DNA from: JAFALK01 sp042701975
Lineage (GTDB): Bacteria; Pseudomonadota; Gammaproteobacteria; Burkholderiales; Burkholderiaceae_C
Length of the DNA: 64,000 bases
Direction: 5' to 3'
NCBI GenBank assembly: GCA_042701975.1
Contig: CP170561.1
Span: 3,100,001 to 3,164,000, forward strand
Shown here: in pieces, positions 26,394 through 35,587 of the stretch
Layout of the letters: each line of letters starts with the position of its first letter
Position numbering within the stretch: position 1 is the stretch's first letter
Translations under genes and position numbers: made by a program
Notes under the pieces: model-generated
Seen by the model: only the letters and a program-made list of their open reading frames with translations
What the model was told of the DNA's origin: nothing
Database searches by the model: none

Positions 26394-26398
26394 ACCTC

Positions 26399-28006
26399 AT
26401 GAACCACGACAAAGTCCTCATCCTCGATTTCGGCTCCCAGGTCACGCAGCTGATCGCGCGTCGCGTGCGTGAATGTGCCGTCTACTGCGAGATCCACCCG
26501 AACGACGTCTCCGACGACTTCATCAAGAGCTTCGCGCCCAAGGCCATCATCCTTTCGGGCTCGCATGCCTCGACGTACGAAGACCACGAGCTGCGCGCCC
26601 CGCAGGCCGTGTGGGACGCCGGCGTGCCCGTGCTGGGCATCTGCTATGGCATGCAGACCATGGCCGTGCAGCTCGGCGGCAAGGTCGAGTGGAGCGATCA
26701 CCGCGAGTTCGGTTACGCCGAAGTCCGCGCCCATGGCCACACCAGGCTGCTCGACGGCATCGCCGACTTCACGACGAGTGAGGGCCACGGCATGCTCAAG
26801 GTCTGGATGAGCCACGGTGACAAGGTCACCGTGCTGCCGCCGGGCTTCAAGCTGATGGCCTCCACGCCCAGCTGCCCGATGGCCGGCATGGCCAACGAAG
26901 AGAAGGGCTACTACGCTGTCCAGTTCCACCCCGAGGTCACGCACACCGTGCAGGGCCAGGCGATGCTGCACCGCTTCGTGCGCGACATCGCCGGCTGCAA
27001 GGGCGACTGGATCATGGGCGACTACATCGCTGAGGCCGTCGAGAAGATCCGCGCCCAGGTGGGCGACGAGGAAGTCATCCTTGGCCTCTCCGGTGGCGTC
27101 GATTCGTCGGTCGCTGCCGCGCTGATTCACCGCGCCATCGGCGACCAGCTCACCTGCGTCTTCGTCGACCACGGCCTGTTGCGCCTGAACGAGGGCGACA
27201 TGGTCATGGAGATGTTCGAGGGCAAGCTCCACGCCAAGGTCATCCGCGTGCAGGCTGAAGACCTGTTCCTGGGCCAGCTGGCCGGCGTGACCGACCCCGA
27301 GAAGAAGCGCAAGATCATTGGCGGCCTGTTCGTCGACGTGTTCAAGGCCGAAGCCGAGAAGCTCAAGGCTTCGGGCCAAGGTCACAAAGGCGCGACCTTC
27401 CTGGCCCAGGGCACGATCTACCCGGACGTGGTCGAGAGCGGCGGCACCAAGACCAAGAAGGCCACCACGATCAAGAGCCACCACAACGTTGGCGGCCTGC
27501 CCGAGCAACTGGGCCTGAAGCTGCTGGAGCCCTTGCGCGAGCTCTTCAAGGACGAAGTGCGCGCCCTGGGCGTTGCGCTCGGTCTGCCGCCCGAGATGGT
27601 GTATCGCCACCCGTTCCCCGGCCCGGGTCTGGGCGTGCGCATCCTCGGCGAGGTGAAGAAGGACTACGCCGACCTGCTGCGCCGCGCGGATGCGATCTTC
27701 ATCGAAGAGCTGCGCAATCACCGCGACGAATCGACGGGAAAGACCTGGTACGAGCTGACCTCGCAGGCCTTCACTGTCTTCCTGCCCGTCAAGAGCGTGG
27801 GCGTGATGGGCGACGGTCGCACCTATGACTACGTCGTGGCGCTGCGTGCAGTGCAGACCAGCGACTTCATGACCGCCGACTGGGCCGAGCTGCCCTACGC
27901 GCTGCTCAAGAAGACGTCGGGCCGAATCATCAACGAGGTGCGCGGCATCAACCGCGTGACCTACGACGTGTCGAGCAAGCCGCCCGCGACCATTGAGTGG
28001 GAGTGA
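26399..28006 (+). CDS. guaA: GMP synthase (glutamine-hydrolysing)
   Basis: A 535-residue amidotransferase that converts XMP to GMP using glutamine and ATP. The class I glutaminase domain has the nucleophilic cysteine at residue 82 (GICYGMQTM) and the catalytic His-Glu in VQFHPEVTHT. The ATP-pyrophosphatase domain has the P-loop LGLSGGVDSSVAA, and the C-terminal dimerisation domain ends in the invariant KPPATIEWE. The gene is intact although its 3' end is a known insertion hot spot for integrative elements. Confidence 0.98.
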   Translation: MNHDKVLILDFGSQVTQLIARRVRECAVYCEIHPNDVSDDFIKSFAPKAIILSGSHASTYEDHELRAPQAVWDAGVPVLGICYGMQTMAVQLGGKVEWSDHREFGYAEVRAHGHTRLLDGIADFTTSEGHGMLKVWMSHGDKVTVLPPGFKLMASTPSCPMAGMANEEKGYYAVQFHPEVTHTVQGQAMLHRFVRDIAGCKGDWIMGDYIAEAVEKIRAQVGDEEVILGLSGGVDSSVAAALIHRAIGDQLTCVFVDHGLLRLNEGDMVMEMFEGKLHAKVIRVQAEDLFLGQLAGVTDPEKKRKIIGGLFVDVFKAEAEKLKASGQGHKGATFLAQGTIYPDVVESGGTKTKKATTIKSHHNVGGLPEQLGLKLLEPLRELFKDEVRALGVALGLPPEMVYRHPFPGPGLGVRILGEVKKDYADLLRRADAIFIEELRNHRDESTGKTWYELTSQAFTVFLPVKSVGVMGDGRTYDYVVALRAVQTSDFMTADWAELPYALLKKTSGRIINEVRGINRVTYDVSSKPPATIEWE

Positions 28007-28021
28007 GGGGGAACAGTACTT

Positions 28022-28052
28022 AAGTCAACAACCTATGTTGATTTTGATATTT
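28022..28052 (+). terminator. Probable rho-independent terminator after guaA
   Basis: Core stem TCAACA/TGTTGA (28025-28030, 28036-28041), extendable by three weak pairs, with a five-base loop, followed by TTTTGATATTT. It begins 15 bases after the guaA stop. The stem is A+T-rich and short, so strength is moderate. From 28053 to 28295 I see no gene or further site; the base composition is lower in G+C than the flanks. Confidence 0.55.
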
Positions 28053-28295
28053 ACTCGCAGCCATATGCCGCGATGGCACATCAGGATCGGCTTCTAAAAC
28101 TAGCTTGAAGTAGGGGACAAGTCTCGGCCAGGAAACGGCCACTCGACGTGATGTCCCAAAGCGGGCACTGAAGGCCTCGGCAGAAGTCGGCTCTGGTTAT
28201 TCGCACGCAGGCGTGGGCCGCCACGCGCAACGTGGCCAACGCTTGTGCCGCCACTTGAACTCGCGGCACTCCCGACGAAAGCCAATGTGGCAAGC

Positions 28296-29123
28296 CTATG
28301 CGGGCATCTGCATCCTCTTGCGCAAGCTCTTATCGAACGCCGACGCCGGCACGAAGCGTCTGAGCAGACTGACCGTCGTAGCGTCACGACCCGCCGTGTA
28401 CCGCAGCTGCGGTTTCGCGTCGGTCGCGGCGGTGACGACTGTTGCGGCTACCACTTCCGGTGGGTCGGCCTTCGCTACCTCGGTGCGCAACACGGCCTCA
28501 GCGTTTGCGCGGCCCGGCGCGTAGTGGTCGCTCTGTTGGTCGGCTGCCAGCGCGTTGCTCTCGAACGTCGTGCGGGTGTAGCCCGGTTCGACGAGAACGA
28601 CCCGGACCCCGCAGTCTCTGACCTCGTGGTCCAGCGCCTGCGAGTAGCCCTCCACCGCGTGCTTGCTGGCCGAATACAGCGCCATGAAGGGCGAGGGAAT
28701 CAGGCCCATCACCGAGCTGATGTTGACGATGCGTCCCGACCGCTGCCGGCGCATCAACGGCAGGACCGCTTTGGTCATGCGAATCACGCCGAAAAGATTG
28801 ACGTCGAAGACCGACCTGGCCTGTTCGAGCGAAGATTCCTCCGCGGCCCCCACCAAGCCGACACCCGCGTTGTTGACCAGAAGATCGATGCGGCCTGCCT
28901 TCGCAAGGACCTCGCGCACCGCTGCATCGACCGCCTGATCGCTGGTCACGTCGCAGAGCACATAGTCGACGCCCGGAACCTTCGTCGCCGGGAGCTTGCG
29001 GTAGGTCCCGAACACACGGTATCCGGCGCCATGCAGCGCGCGCGCGGTCGCTTCGCCGATACCTGTCGCTGCCCCCGTGACGATCGCCACGCGCTGCGCT
29101 TGCTGTTTCTGATCTGTTGACAT
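28296..29123 (-). CDS. SDR-family oxidoreductase
   Basis: A 275-residue classical short-chain dehydrogenase: cofactor loop TGAATGIGE (residues 16-24), NNAG near residue 89, catalytic Ser in NISSVMGL and YSASK as the Tyr-x-x-x-Lys pair. The cofactor is probably NADP(H), judged from the basic residues after the second strand (GTYRKLP). Its C-terminal part (AATDAKPQLRYTAGRDA) closely resembles the SDR at 36813, so the two are paralogues. It follows the RND permease gene by 33 bp on the same strand and may be the last gene of that operon. Substrate unknown. Confidence 0.87.
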   Translation of the reverse strand: MSTDQKQQAQRVAIVTGAATGIGEATARALHGAGYRVFGTYRKLPATKVPGVDYVLCDVTSDQAVDAAVREVLAKAGRIDLLVNNAGVGLVGAAEESSLEQARSVFDVNLFGVIRMTKAVLPLMRRQRSGRIVNISSVMGLIPSPFMALYSASKHAVEGYSQALDHEVRDCGVRVVLVEPGYTRTTFESNALAADQQSDHYAPGRANAEAVLRTEVAKADPPEVVAATVVTAATDAKPQLRYTAGRDATTVSLLRRFVPASAFDKSLRKRMQMPA

Positions 29124-29156
29124 TTCCGTCTCACTTTCCGTTTAGAAATCAGGGGG

Positions 29157-32100
29157 TCACGCGCTGGCCACATCAAGTGCCGCGTCGGGGGCCTGCGCTG
29201 GGCTGTCGCGGCGGACGCGGAACCAGGCGGCGTACAGCGCCGGTACGAAGACGAGGGTCAGCGCGGTAGCCATGACAAGGCCGCCCATGATCGAGATCGC
29301 CATCGGTCCCCAGAACACGCTGTGGGTGAGCGGGATCATCGCGAGCACCGCAGCAGCAGCCGTCAGCACCACCGGGCGCGAGCGTCGTACCGTGGCATCG
29401 ACGATCGCGGCCCAGGGCGCGACGCCGCGTGCGATATCCTGATCGATCTGGTCGACGAGGATGATCGAGTTGCGCATGATCATCCCGCCCAGCGCAATCA
29501 CGCCCAGCAGTGCTACGAAGCCGAACGGCGCATTGAACAGCAGCAGTGCCGGCACCACGCCGATCAGCGCCAGCGGTGCCGTCATGAACACCATGAACAG
29601 GCGCGAGAAGCTTTGCAGCTGGATCATCAGCAGCGTCAGCATCACCGCGAACATCGCCGGAAACACCGCGAACAGCGCCTTGTTGGCCTTGTCGCTCTCC
29701 TCGATTGCGCCGCCTTCCTCGATGCGGTAGCCGGTCGGCAGGCTGTCGATGATCGGTTGAAGCGACGGCCGGATTTGTGCCGTGGCGTAGGGCCCCTGCA
29801 CGCCGTCGACAACGTCGCTGCGCACGGTCAGCGCCATGTCGCGGTTGCGTCGCCACAGCACCGGCTCTTCGAAGCTGGGTTCGACGCGGGCCACCTGGGA
29901 CAACGGCACGTTGACGCCGCTGCGCGTGAACAGTTGCAGGTCGCCGAGTTGCCCGATGCGCTTTCGCTCATCGGGTGTCGCCCGCACGACCACGTCGACG
30001 AGTTCCTCGCCGCGGCGGATCTGCGTCACCGGTGCACCGTCCAGCGCGGTCTGCACCAGGCCCTGGATGTCTGCGCTGGACAGGCCGAGCAGCCGTGCCT
30101 TGTCCTGATCGACATGGACCTGCACGGAGCGGACCTGCTCGTTCCAGTCCAGTTGCGTGTCGCGCACCAGCGGGTTCTGACGCACGGCGTCACGCACTCG
30201 GTAGGCGATCTCGCGCACCTGCGTCTTGTCCGGGCCGATCACGCGGAACTGGACAGGAAAGCCCACCGGCGGTCCGAACTCCAGGCGCGTCACGCGGGCG
30301 TTGACGTCAGGCAGGACTTCGTCCTTGGCGAACAGGTCCATCAGGCGGGCGCGCACACGTTCACGCTGTTCGATACCCGCCGTCTTGACGACGATCTGCG
30401 CGAACCCCGGGTTCGGCAGCTCTGGCTGGATCGACAGGTAGAAGCGAGGCGTGCCGGCGCCGGTGTAGGCGGTGAAGAACTCGATGTCCGGGTCCTTCGC
30501 CAGTCGTGCCTCCAGCACCTTCACCTGGCGTTCGGTGGCCGCGAACGACGCGCCCTCGCGCAGCCGTAACTCCACCAGCAACTCCGGGCGCGACGCGGTC
30601 GGGAAGAATTGCTGCTGCACCGCCAGCATGCCGGCGCCGGCGATGGCGAATACCAACACCGTGATGCCCAGCACCCATGTCCGGCGCTGCACGGCCCAAT
30701 CGATGATGCCGCGCAACCAGCGGTAGACGGGCCGGTCGTACGGGTCGTGGTGCGTCCCGGTCGCCAGGTTCTTCGGCAACAGAAGCACGCCCAGGTACGG
30801 CGTGAAGACCACGGCTACCAGCCACGACAGGATCAGCGCCGCCCCGACGACCCAGAAGATGCCGCCCGCGTACTGACCGGCGATCGACTTCGCGAAGCCC
30901 ACCGGCATGAAACCGGCGGCCGTGACCAGCGTGCCGGTCAGCATCGGAAACGCGGTGGACGTATAGGCGTAGGTGGCTGCGCGCATGCGGTCCCAGCCTT
31001 CTTCCAGTTTCACCACCATCATTTCCACCGCAATGATGGCGTCGTCAACCAGCAGACCCAGCGCGATGATCAGCGCGCCCAGCGAGATGCGATCCAGCGG
31101 CCAGCCAGCGACGTACATGACGGCCGCCACCAGCCCGAGCACCAGCGGCACCGAGGCGGCCACCACGATGCCGGTTCGCCAACCCAAGAACAGGAAGGAC
31201 ACGGCCAGCACGATGGCCAGCGCCTCCAGGAACGAGCGCTCGAACTCCCAGACGGACTCCGCCACCACGCGCGGCTGATCCGCGTACTGCTGGATCTGCA
31301 CGCCCGTAGGGAGTTCCTGCCGCACCTGCGCGAGCCGCTCGGCGAGCGCGCGTCCGAAGTCCAGCACGTTGCCGTTGGCCTGCATGGTCACGCCGATGGC
31401 CAGCACCGGCACGCCGTTGTGGCGGATGGTCATGCTCGGCGGATCTTCGTAGCCGGAGCGCACGGTCGCGATGTCGGCCAGCCGCAGCAGTTGGCCGCCC
31501 ACCTCCAGCGTCACGTTGGCGACGTCCACCGCGCTGCGCAGCCCGCCGTCGACCCGCACCTGAACGCGGTCGTGGGTCGCATCAGTCGAGCCCGCCGGGG
31601 CCACCAGGTTCTGCCGCGCCAGCGCGTCGAAGACCGCGGCCGGGGCAATCCCCAACGCGGCCAGCCGTTGCGTCGACAGCTCCACGTACACGCGCTCGGC
31701 CTGCTTGCCCAGCACATCGACCTTGGCGGCGCCAGCCACACTCTGAATGCGCCGCTTCACGTCTTCGGTAACCGTCAGCAGCTCGGCCATCGACAGATCT
31801 GGCGCGCTCACCGCATAGAGCACGCTGTAGCGGTCGTTGTACTCGTCGTTGAAGAACGGCCCGCGCACCCCTTCGGGGAACTCCTGGCGCACGTCGCCGA
31901 TCTTCTTTCGCACCTGATACCAGGCGTTCTCCAGCTCCTCCTTGCTGCTGCCACCCTTCATCCACAGCGTGATGCCGCCGTAGCCCTGGCGCGCGAAGCT
32001 GCGCACGTAGTCGAAGTGGTCGAGTTCCTGCAGCTTGCGCTCGATGCGATTGAGCACCTCGTCCTGCACGTCTTGCGCGGTGGCGCCCGGCCATACGACG

Positions 32101-32252
32101 ATGGCCGTCATCGTGGGCACGTCGAAATTGGGGTCCTCCAGGCGGCCCAGCCGGTTGAATGAAAAGCCGCCAATGATGAGCGTTGCGATGATCAGGAACA
32201 GCACCATCGGCCGGTGCGTCACGGCCCACTCCGAGGGGTTGAAGCGCTTCAT
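29157..32252 (-). CDS. RND efflux transporter permease (HAE-1 type)
   Basis: A 1031-residue inner-membrane proton-driven pump subunit with 12 transmembrane helices and two large periplasmic loops. The proton-relay aspartate pair is present in GLLVDDAIIAVEMM (helix 4). The N-terminus (MKRFNPSEWAVTHRP, then a membrane helix) and LEDPNFDVPTMTAIVVWPGA are typical of hydrophobe/amphiphile exporters rather than metal exporters. The start overlaps the stop of the adaptor gene by four bases. With the adaptor and outer-membrane factor it forms a complete tripartite pump, and a divergent TetR gene controls it. Substrates are unknown. Confidence 0.95.
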   Translation of the reverse strand: MKRFNPSEWAVTHRPMVLFLIIATLIIGGFSFNRLGRLEDPNFDVPTMTAIVVWPGATAQDVQDEVLNRIERKLQELDHFDYVRSFARQGYGGITLWMKGGSSKEELENAWYQVRKKIGDVRQEFPEGVRGPFFNDEYNDRYSVLYAVSAPDLSMAELLTVTEDVKRRIQSVAGAAKVDVLGKQAERVYVELSTQRLAALGIAPAAVFDALARQNLVAPAGSTDATHDRVQVRVDGGLRSAVDVANVTLEVGGQLLRLADIATVRSGYEDPPSMTIRHNGVPVLAIGVTMQANGNVLDFGRALAERLAQVRQELPTGVQIQQYADQPRVVAESVWEFERSFLEALAIVLAVSFLFLGWRTGIVVAASVPLVLGLVAAVMYVAGWPLDRISLGALIIALGLLVDDAIIAVEMMVVKLEEGWDRMRAATYAYTSTAFPMLTGTLVTAAGFMPVGFAKSIAGQYAGGIFWVVGAALILSWLVAVVFTPYLGVLLLPKNLATGTHHDPYDRPVYRWLRGIIDWAVQRRTWVLGITVLVFAIAGAGMLAVQQQFFPTASRPELLVELRLREGASFAATERQVKVLEARLAKDPDIEFFTAYTGAGTPRFYLSIQPELPNPGFAQIVVKTAGIEQRERVRARLMDLFAKDEVLPDVNARVTRLEFGPPVGFPVQFRVIGPDKTQVREIAYRVRDAVRQNPLVRDTQLDWNEQVRSVQVHVDQDKARLLGLSSADIQGLVQTALDGAPVTQIRRGEELVDVVVRATPDERKRIGQLGDLQLFTRSGVNVPLSQVARVEPSFEEPVLWRRNRDMALTVRSDVVDGVQGPYATAQIRPSLQPIIDSLPTGYRIEEGGAIEESDKANKALFAVFPAMFAVMLTLLMIQLQSFSRLFMVFMTAPLALIGVVPALLLFNAPFGFVALLGVIALGGMIMRNSIILVDQIDQDIARGVAPWAAIVDATVRRSRPVVLTAAAAVLAMIPLTHSVFWGPMAISIMGGLVMATALTLVFVPALYAAWFRVRRDSPAQAPDAALDVASA

Positions 32253-33376
32253 TTGTCGCTCCTGGCGACCGCAGGCGAACGGGCTTCTGGCGTACGCTCG
32301 ACCGCGCGCACGGTGATGCCGGCATCGAGCTTCTGCGCGCCGACGCTGACCACCCGGCTGCCGGATGCCAGGCCAGTGACGTGCACCCAGGCGTCGTCGA
32401 TGGCCACCACTTGAACGGGTGCGAACACCAGGCCGGAGCCCTTGGCGTTGAGCACCCAGACCCCCGCCGATGCGCTGGCCTTCACCAGTGCGGTAACTGG
32501 CACGGCGCTGGTCGCCGGACCAGTAGGTTGCCCAGACAGGTTCAGCTGCATGGTGCTGCCCAGTGGCAGGGCGCTGACCAGCGCGCGCGATTCCGGCGTC
32601 GCGGCGTAGCGCACGCGGAAGGTCCGGCCTTGCGCGCTGGCCAGCGGCGAGAGCTCGCGCAGCACCAGGCGCAGAGGTGACTTGGCGTCTTGCCAGGGCG
32701 TGGCCGTGGCGGCGAGCGTGCGCACGCGGCCGACCCACTCCTCGGGCACGTCGGCGACGATCTCTCGTTCACCTTCGCGGGCCAGTGACAGCACCGGCTG
32801 GCCTTCGGTCACCACCTGGCCGCGCTCGAAGCGCAGTGCGGTGACCACGCCGGTATAGGGCGCCACCAGCGTGGCGTAGCCTTCGCGATTGCGCGCCAGG
32901 TCGAGTTGGCGGCGTGCCTGATCGAGCCGCGCCGCGGCTGCGTCGGCGCGCGCCTTCTGGCGCTCGTGGTCGGCGGCGCCCACCGAGCCGTCGGTCAGCA
33001 GTCGGCGCAGGCGCGCTTCGTCGGCCACGGCCTGCTGTGCATCCACCGACGCCGCCTGCACCTGGTCAGCGGCAGCGCTCACGGCCAGTTGATAGTCGCC
33101 CGGATCCAGCCGCGCGAGCACCTGGCCCGCTTTCACGGTGTCGCCAACCTCGACCAGCCGATCCACCACCTTGCCGCCGGTGCGAAAGCCCAGGTCTGTC
33201 TCGACACGGGCGCGGACCACGGAGGTGAAGCTGCGGGATTGTGCAGACGTGGCCGGCGTCACGGTGGTCACGAAGACCGGTTTGACGGCGGCAGCCGGCG
33301 CAGGCGGGCCGCCGCAGCCGGCCAACTGCACGCACGCAGCGGCCAGGAGGGATGTGGCGAAGAAAGTCCTGTTCAT
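32249..33376 (-). CDS. RND efflux periplasmic adaptor (membrane fusion) lipoprotein
   Basis: A 375-residue adaptor with a lipoprotein signal; the lipobox LAGC places the lipidated cysteine at residue 21. It has the usual lipoyl half-motifs (GGKVVDRLVEVGDTVKAGQVLARLDP and ATLVAPYTGVVTALRFERGQVVTEGQPV), a helical hairpin between them, and a beta-barrel domain after residue 200. It bridges the permease and the outer-membrane channel. Overlaps neighbours by four bases on both sides. Confidence 0.94.
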   Translation of the reverse strand: MNRTFFATSLLAAACVQLAGCGGPPAPAAAVKPVFVTTVTPATSAQSRSFTSVVRARVETDLGFRTGGKVVDRLVEVGDTVKAGQVLARLDPGDYQLAVSAAADQVQAASVDAQQAVADEARLRRLLTDGSVGAADHERQKARADAAAARLDQARRQLDLARNREGYATLVAPYTGVVTALRFERGQVVTEGQPVLSLAREGEREIVADVPEEWVGRVRTLAATATPWQDAKSPLRLVLRELSPLASAQGRTFRVRYAATPESRALVSALPLGSTMQLNLSGQPTGPATSAVPVTALVKASASAGVWVLNAKGSGLVFAPVQVVAIDDAWVHVTGLASGSRVVSVGAQKLDAGITVRAVERTPEARSPAVARSDK

Positions 33377-34869
33377 TGGGGTGTCCTCTTGGCAAGGGAA
33401 GTCATGTCATTGCCGGCGCGGGTCGACGAGAGACCGCCACCCAGTGCCTTGTAGAGCTGCACGTCGGCGAGCAGCTGCTGAAGGCGGCTGTCCGACAGCG
33501 CGAGTTCACTGGACAGTACCGATCGCTGCACGTCCAGCAGCACCAGCAGGTCGATCTGGCCTTCGTGCTGCAGCGATTGCGCGCGCTGCAGCGAACGGCG
33601 CCGATGGTCGACCGTGCTGCTCAGCGCAGCGGCTCGCTCGGTCTCCTGCGCGCGCACAAGCAGGCTGTCCTCGACCTCTTGCACTGCGACGAGCACCGCC
33701 TTCTGCCAGACCAGTAGCGCCTCGTCGGCCCGCGCCGACTGCGCGCGCATGCCCGCATCGATGCGACCAGCATTTAAGACCGGCATGGCAAAGGCCAGCG
33801 CGACGTTCGAGAAATGCGCCGGTGCGAGATCGAGTGAATTCAGCCGCAGGTCCTCGCGGCCGAGCAAGGCACTCAGAAAGAGCTTGGGCCAATATTGGGC
33901 GCGTGCCTCGGCGCCGCGCAGCGTCTCGGCCGCGACGCGCGACTCGGCAGCGATCAGGTCTGGACGGCGCCGTAGCAATTCGCTGGGCTGGCCAGTGCCG
34001 ATCTCGCGTGCAGCAGGCCAGGCAAAGCCTGCGTTTTCGTCAACGACGCGGGCCGACGGGTTGCGACCCAGCAGCACAGCCAGTCGCGTTTGCGAAATGC
34101 CCACCAGCGTCCGCAACGGGGGCACTTGAGCGTCAAGCGTTCCGGCTTCGGCGCGCGCGCGATCCAGGTCGAAGTCACTGGCCTCGCCTTCGCGCAGACG
34201 GCTGGCGACGCGGGTCGCCGTTTCGCGCTGAGCCGTCGCGAGAGCCTGCAAGATTCGCAGGCGCTCCTCGGCGCCGCGCAGCACGAAGTACTGCCGCGCC
34301 ACCTCGCTGGCCACCAGCAGCCGTGCGCCCTGGACACCAGCCGCTGCCGCGGCGGCATCGGCCTGCGCCGCGTCGCGTGCCGCACGAACGCCGCCGGCCA
34401 GATCGATCTCCCAGGCCACGTCGACACCGGCGCGCAGTGCACGCGTGTCGGGCATGCCTTGCTTGACGGCTTCGGGCAGCCCGCTGTCGCTGCGTGAGGC
34501 GGAGGCCTGAACGCCCACTGTGGGCCAAAGGCGAGAGGCCTCAGCATCGCGGCCGGCGCGAGCCTGGGCGACGCGTTGCAAGGCAATCGCCACATCCTGG
34601 TTGGCAGTCAGAGCCTCCTCGACCAGTGCGGTCAAAGTCGCATCGCCGTAGCCGGCCCACCAGTCGCCATCGATGGCCTGGGCGACAACAGCTACCGGCG
34701 CGGCCTGCCTGAATGCGGTGGACAGCGGCACTGAAGTCACTGGGGAGTGCACGGGCGGCACTGAGCAGGCCGACAGGATCGCCAGTGCCGCGGCAGCCGA
34801 CACGCAGCGAATCGGTCGAGCATCGAGGTAGAGATCGCTGCGCGAGACGGATGTTGTGAAAGTTTTCAT
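33373..34869 (-). CDS. Outer-membrane efflux channel lipoprotein (NodT/OprM family)
   Basis: A 498-residue TolC-like factor with a lipobox LSAC (cysteine at residue 35). The two OEP repeats are evident from WWAGYGDATLTALVEEALTANQDVAIALQRVAQARAG and the C-terminal RADEALLVWQKAVLVAVQEVEDSL. The ELLRRRPDLIAAESRVAAETLRGAEARAQYWPKL motif is diagnostic. It is the first gene of the minus-strand efflux operon, transcribed away from the divergent TetR gene. The long N-terminal region before the lipobox is slightly unusual. Confidence 0.94.
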   Translation of the reverse strand: MKTFTTSVSRSDLYLDARPIRCVSAAAALAILSACSVPPVHSPVTSVPLSTAFRQAAPVAVVAQAIDGDWWAGYGDATLTALVEEALTANQDVAIALQRVAQARAGRDAEASRLWPTVGVQASASRSDSGLPEAVKQGMPDTRALRAGVDVAWEIDLAGGVRAARDAAQADAAAAAAGVQGARLLVASEVARQYFVLRGAEERLRILQALATAQRETATRVASRLREGEASDFDLDRARAEAGTLDAQVPPLRTLVGISQTRLAVLLGRNPSARVVDENAGFAWPAAREIGTGQPSELLRRRPDLIAAESRVAAETLRGAEARAQYWPKLFLSALLGREDLRLNSLDLAPAHFSNVALAFAMPVLNAGRIDAGMRAQSARADEALLVWQKAVLVAVQEVEDSLLVRAQETERAAALSSTVDHRRRSLQRAQSLQHEGQIDLLVLLDVQRSVLSSELALSDSRLQQLLADVQLYKALGGGLSSTRAGNDMTSLAKRTPQ

Positions 34870-34870
34870 A

Positions 34871-34928
34871 TACTGTACTCAATAGTCCAGTAAGTATATT
34901 GGCATATAGTGGACTGTCAAGTACAGAA
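34871..34928. promoter_or_regulatory. Divergent promoter/operator between RND operon and tetR
   Basis: Two dyads lie in the 67-bp gap. The left one (34871-34892) is TACTGTACT-N4-AGTCCAGTA, eight of nine positions symmetric. The right one (34907-34928) is TAGTGGACT-N4-AGTACAGAA, weaker. Together they form a larger symmetric arrangement in which CTGTACT...AGTCCA is mirrored by TGGACT...AGTACAG. This fits binding of two TetR dimers that repress both directions. Confidence 0.65.
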
Positions 34929-34936
34929 AGACGCAG

Positions 34937-35587
34937 ATGTCCCAAGCCGAGAAGAAGGTTGATTCCCCACCGCGCCGCGGCCGACCACGCGACCCCGACC
35001 GCTTGCGGCGCATCGTTGAAGCGGCGCATAGCCACTTCAATGCGCACGGTTTTGAGCGGGCCAGCGTCGATGCCATCGCCGCGGAGGCCGGCGTCTCGAA
35101 GATGACCATCTACAGCCACTTCACTTCGAAGGAAGGGCTGTTCGAAGCCGTGATCCGCGATCGCACCGATCGTGTGATGGGCGGGCTCGCCGGCGTCGAG
35201 GCGCTGGACCCGACGCAGCCTCGGAAGGCGCTGCTGGCCGTCGGAGAGCAGTTCCTGACACTGGCGCGCGAGGAGCAGGTGCTGGGCCAGTTTCGCTCGC
35301 TCTATGGCGCTGCGGGGTCGCAGCCCGAGGCGTGCCGGGCGTTCTACAAGCAGGGGGCCGACCGGCTGATCAGCGACCTGGCGGCCTATCTACGTCGCGC
35401 AGGTGCGCACGGCACCCTGAACATTCGACACCCGCGTCAAGCGGCGGATTTGTTCCTGTCGATGTTCCTGGGCGACGGCCACATCCGTGGACTGCTGATG
35501 CTCAGTACGTCTGACGCGCGGGAGGACGGGGCGCTACTGCGGGAGGCGGTGCGGGTATTCATGGCTGCCTATGCGACAGAACCTTGA
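34937..35587 (+). CDS. TetR/AcrR-family repressor of the divergent RND operon
   Basis: A 216-residue protein with a basic N-terminus (RRGRPRDPDRLRRI) and a TetR HTH near residues 35-60 (ASVDAIAAEAGVSKMTIYSHFTSKEGLFEAVI). The C-terminal domain resembles the TetR_C_7/AefR-like group often found beside RND pumps. It is divergent from the pump operon by 67 bp with dyads in between, so it probably represses the pump and itself until a ligand binds. Confidence 0.92.
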   Translation: MSQAEKKVDSPPRRGRPRDPDRLRRIVEAAHSHFNAHGFERASVDAIAAEAGVSKMTIYSHFTSKEGLFEAVIRDRTDRVMGGLAGVEALDPTQPRKALLAVGEQFLTLAREEQVLGQFRSLYGAAGSQPEACRAFYKQGADRLISDLAAYLRRAGAHGTLNIRHPRQAADLFLSMFLGDGHIRGLLMLSTSDAREDGALLREAVRVFMAAYATEP

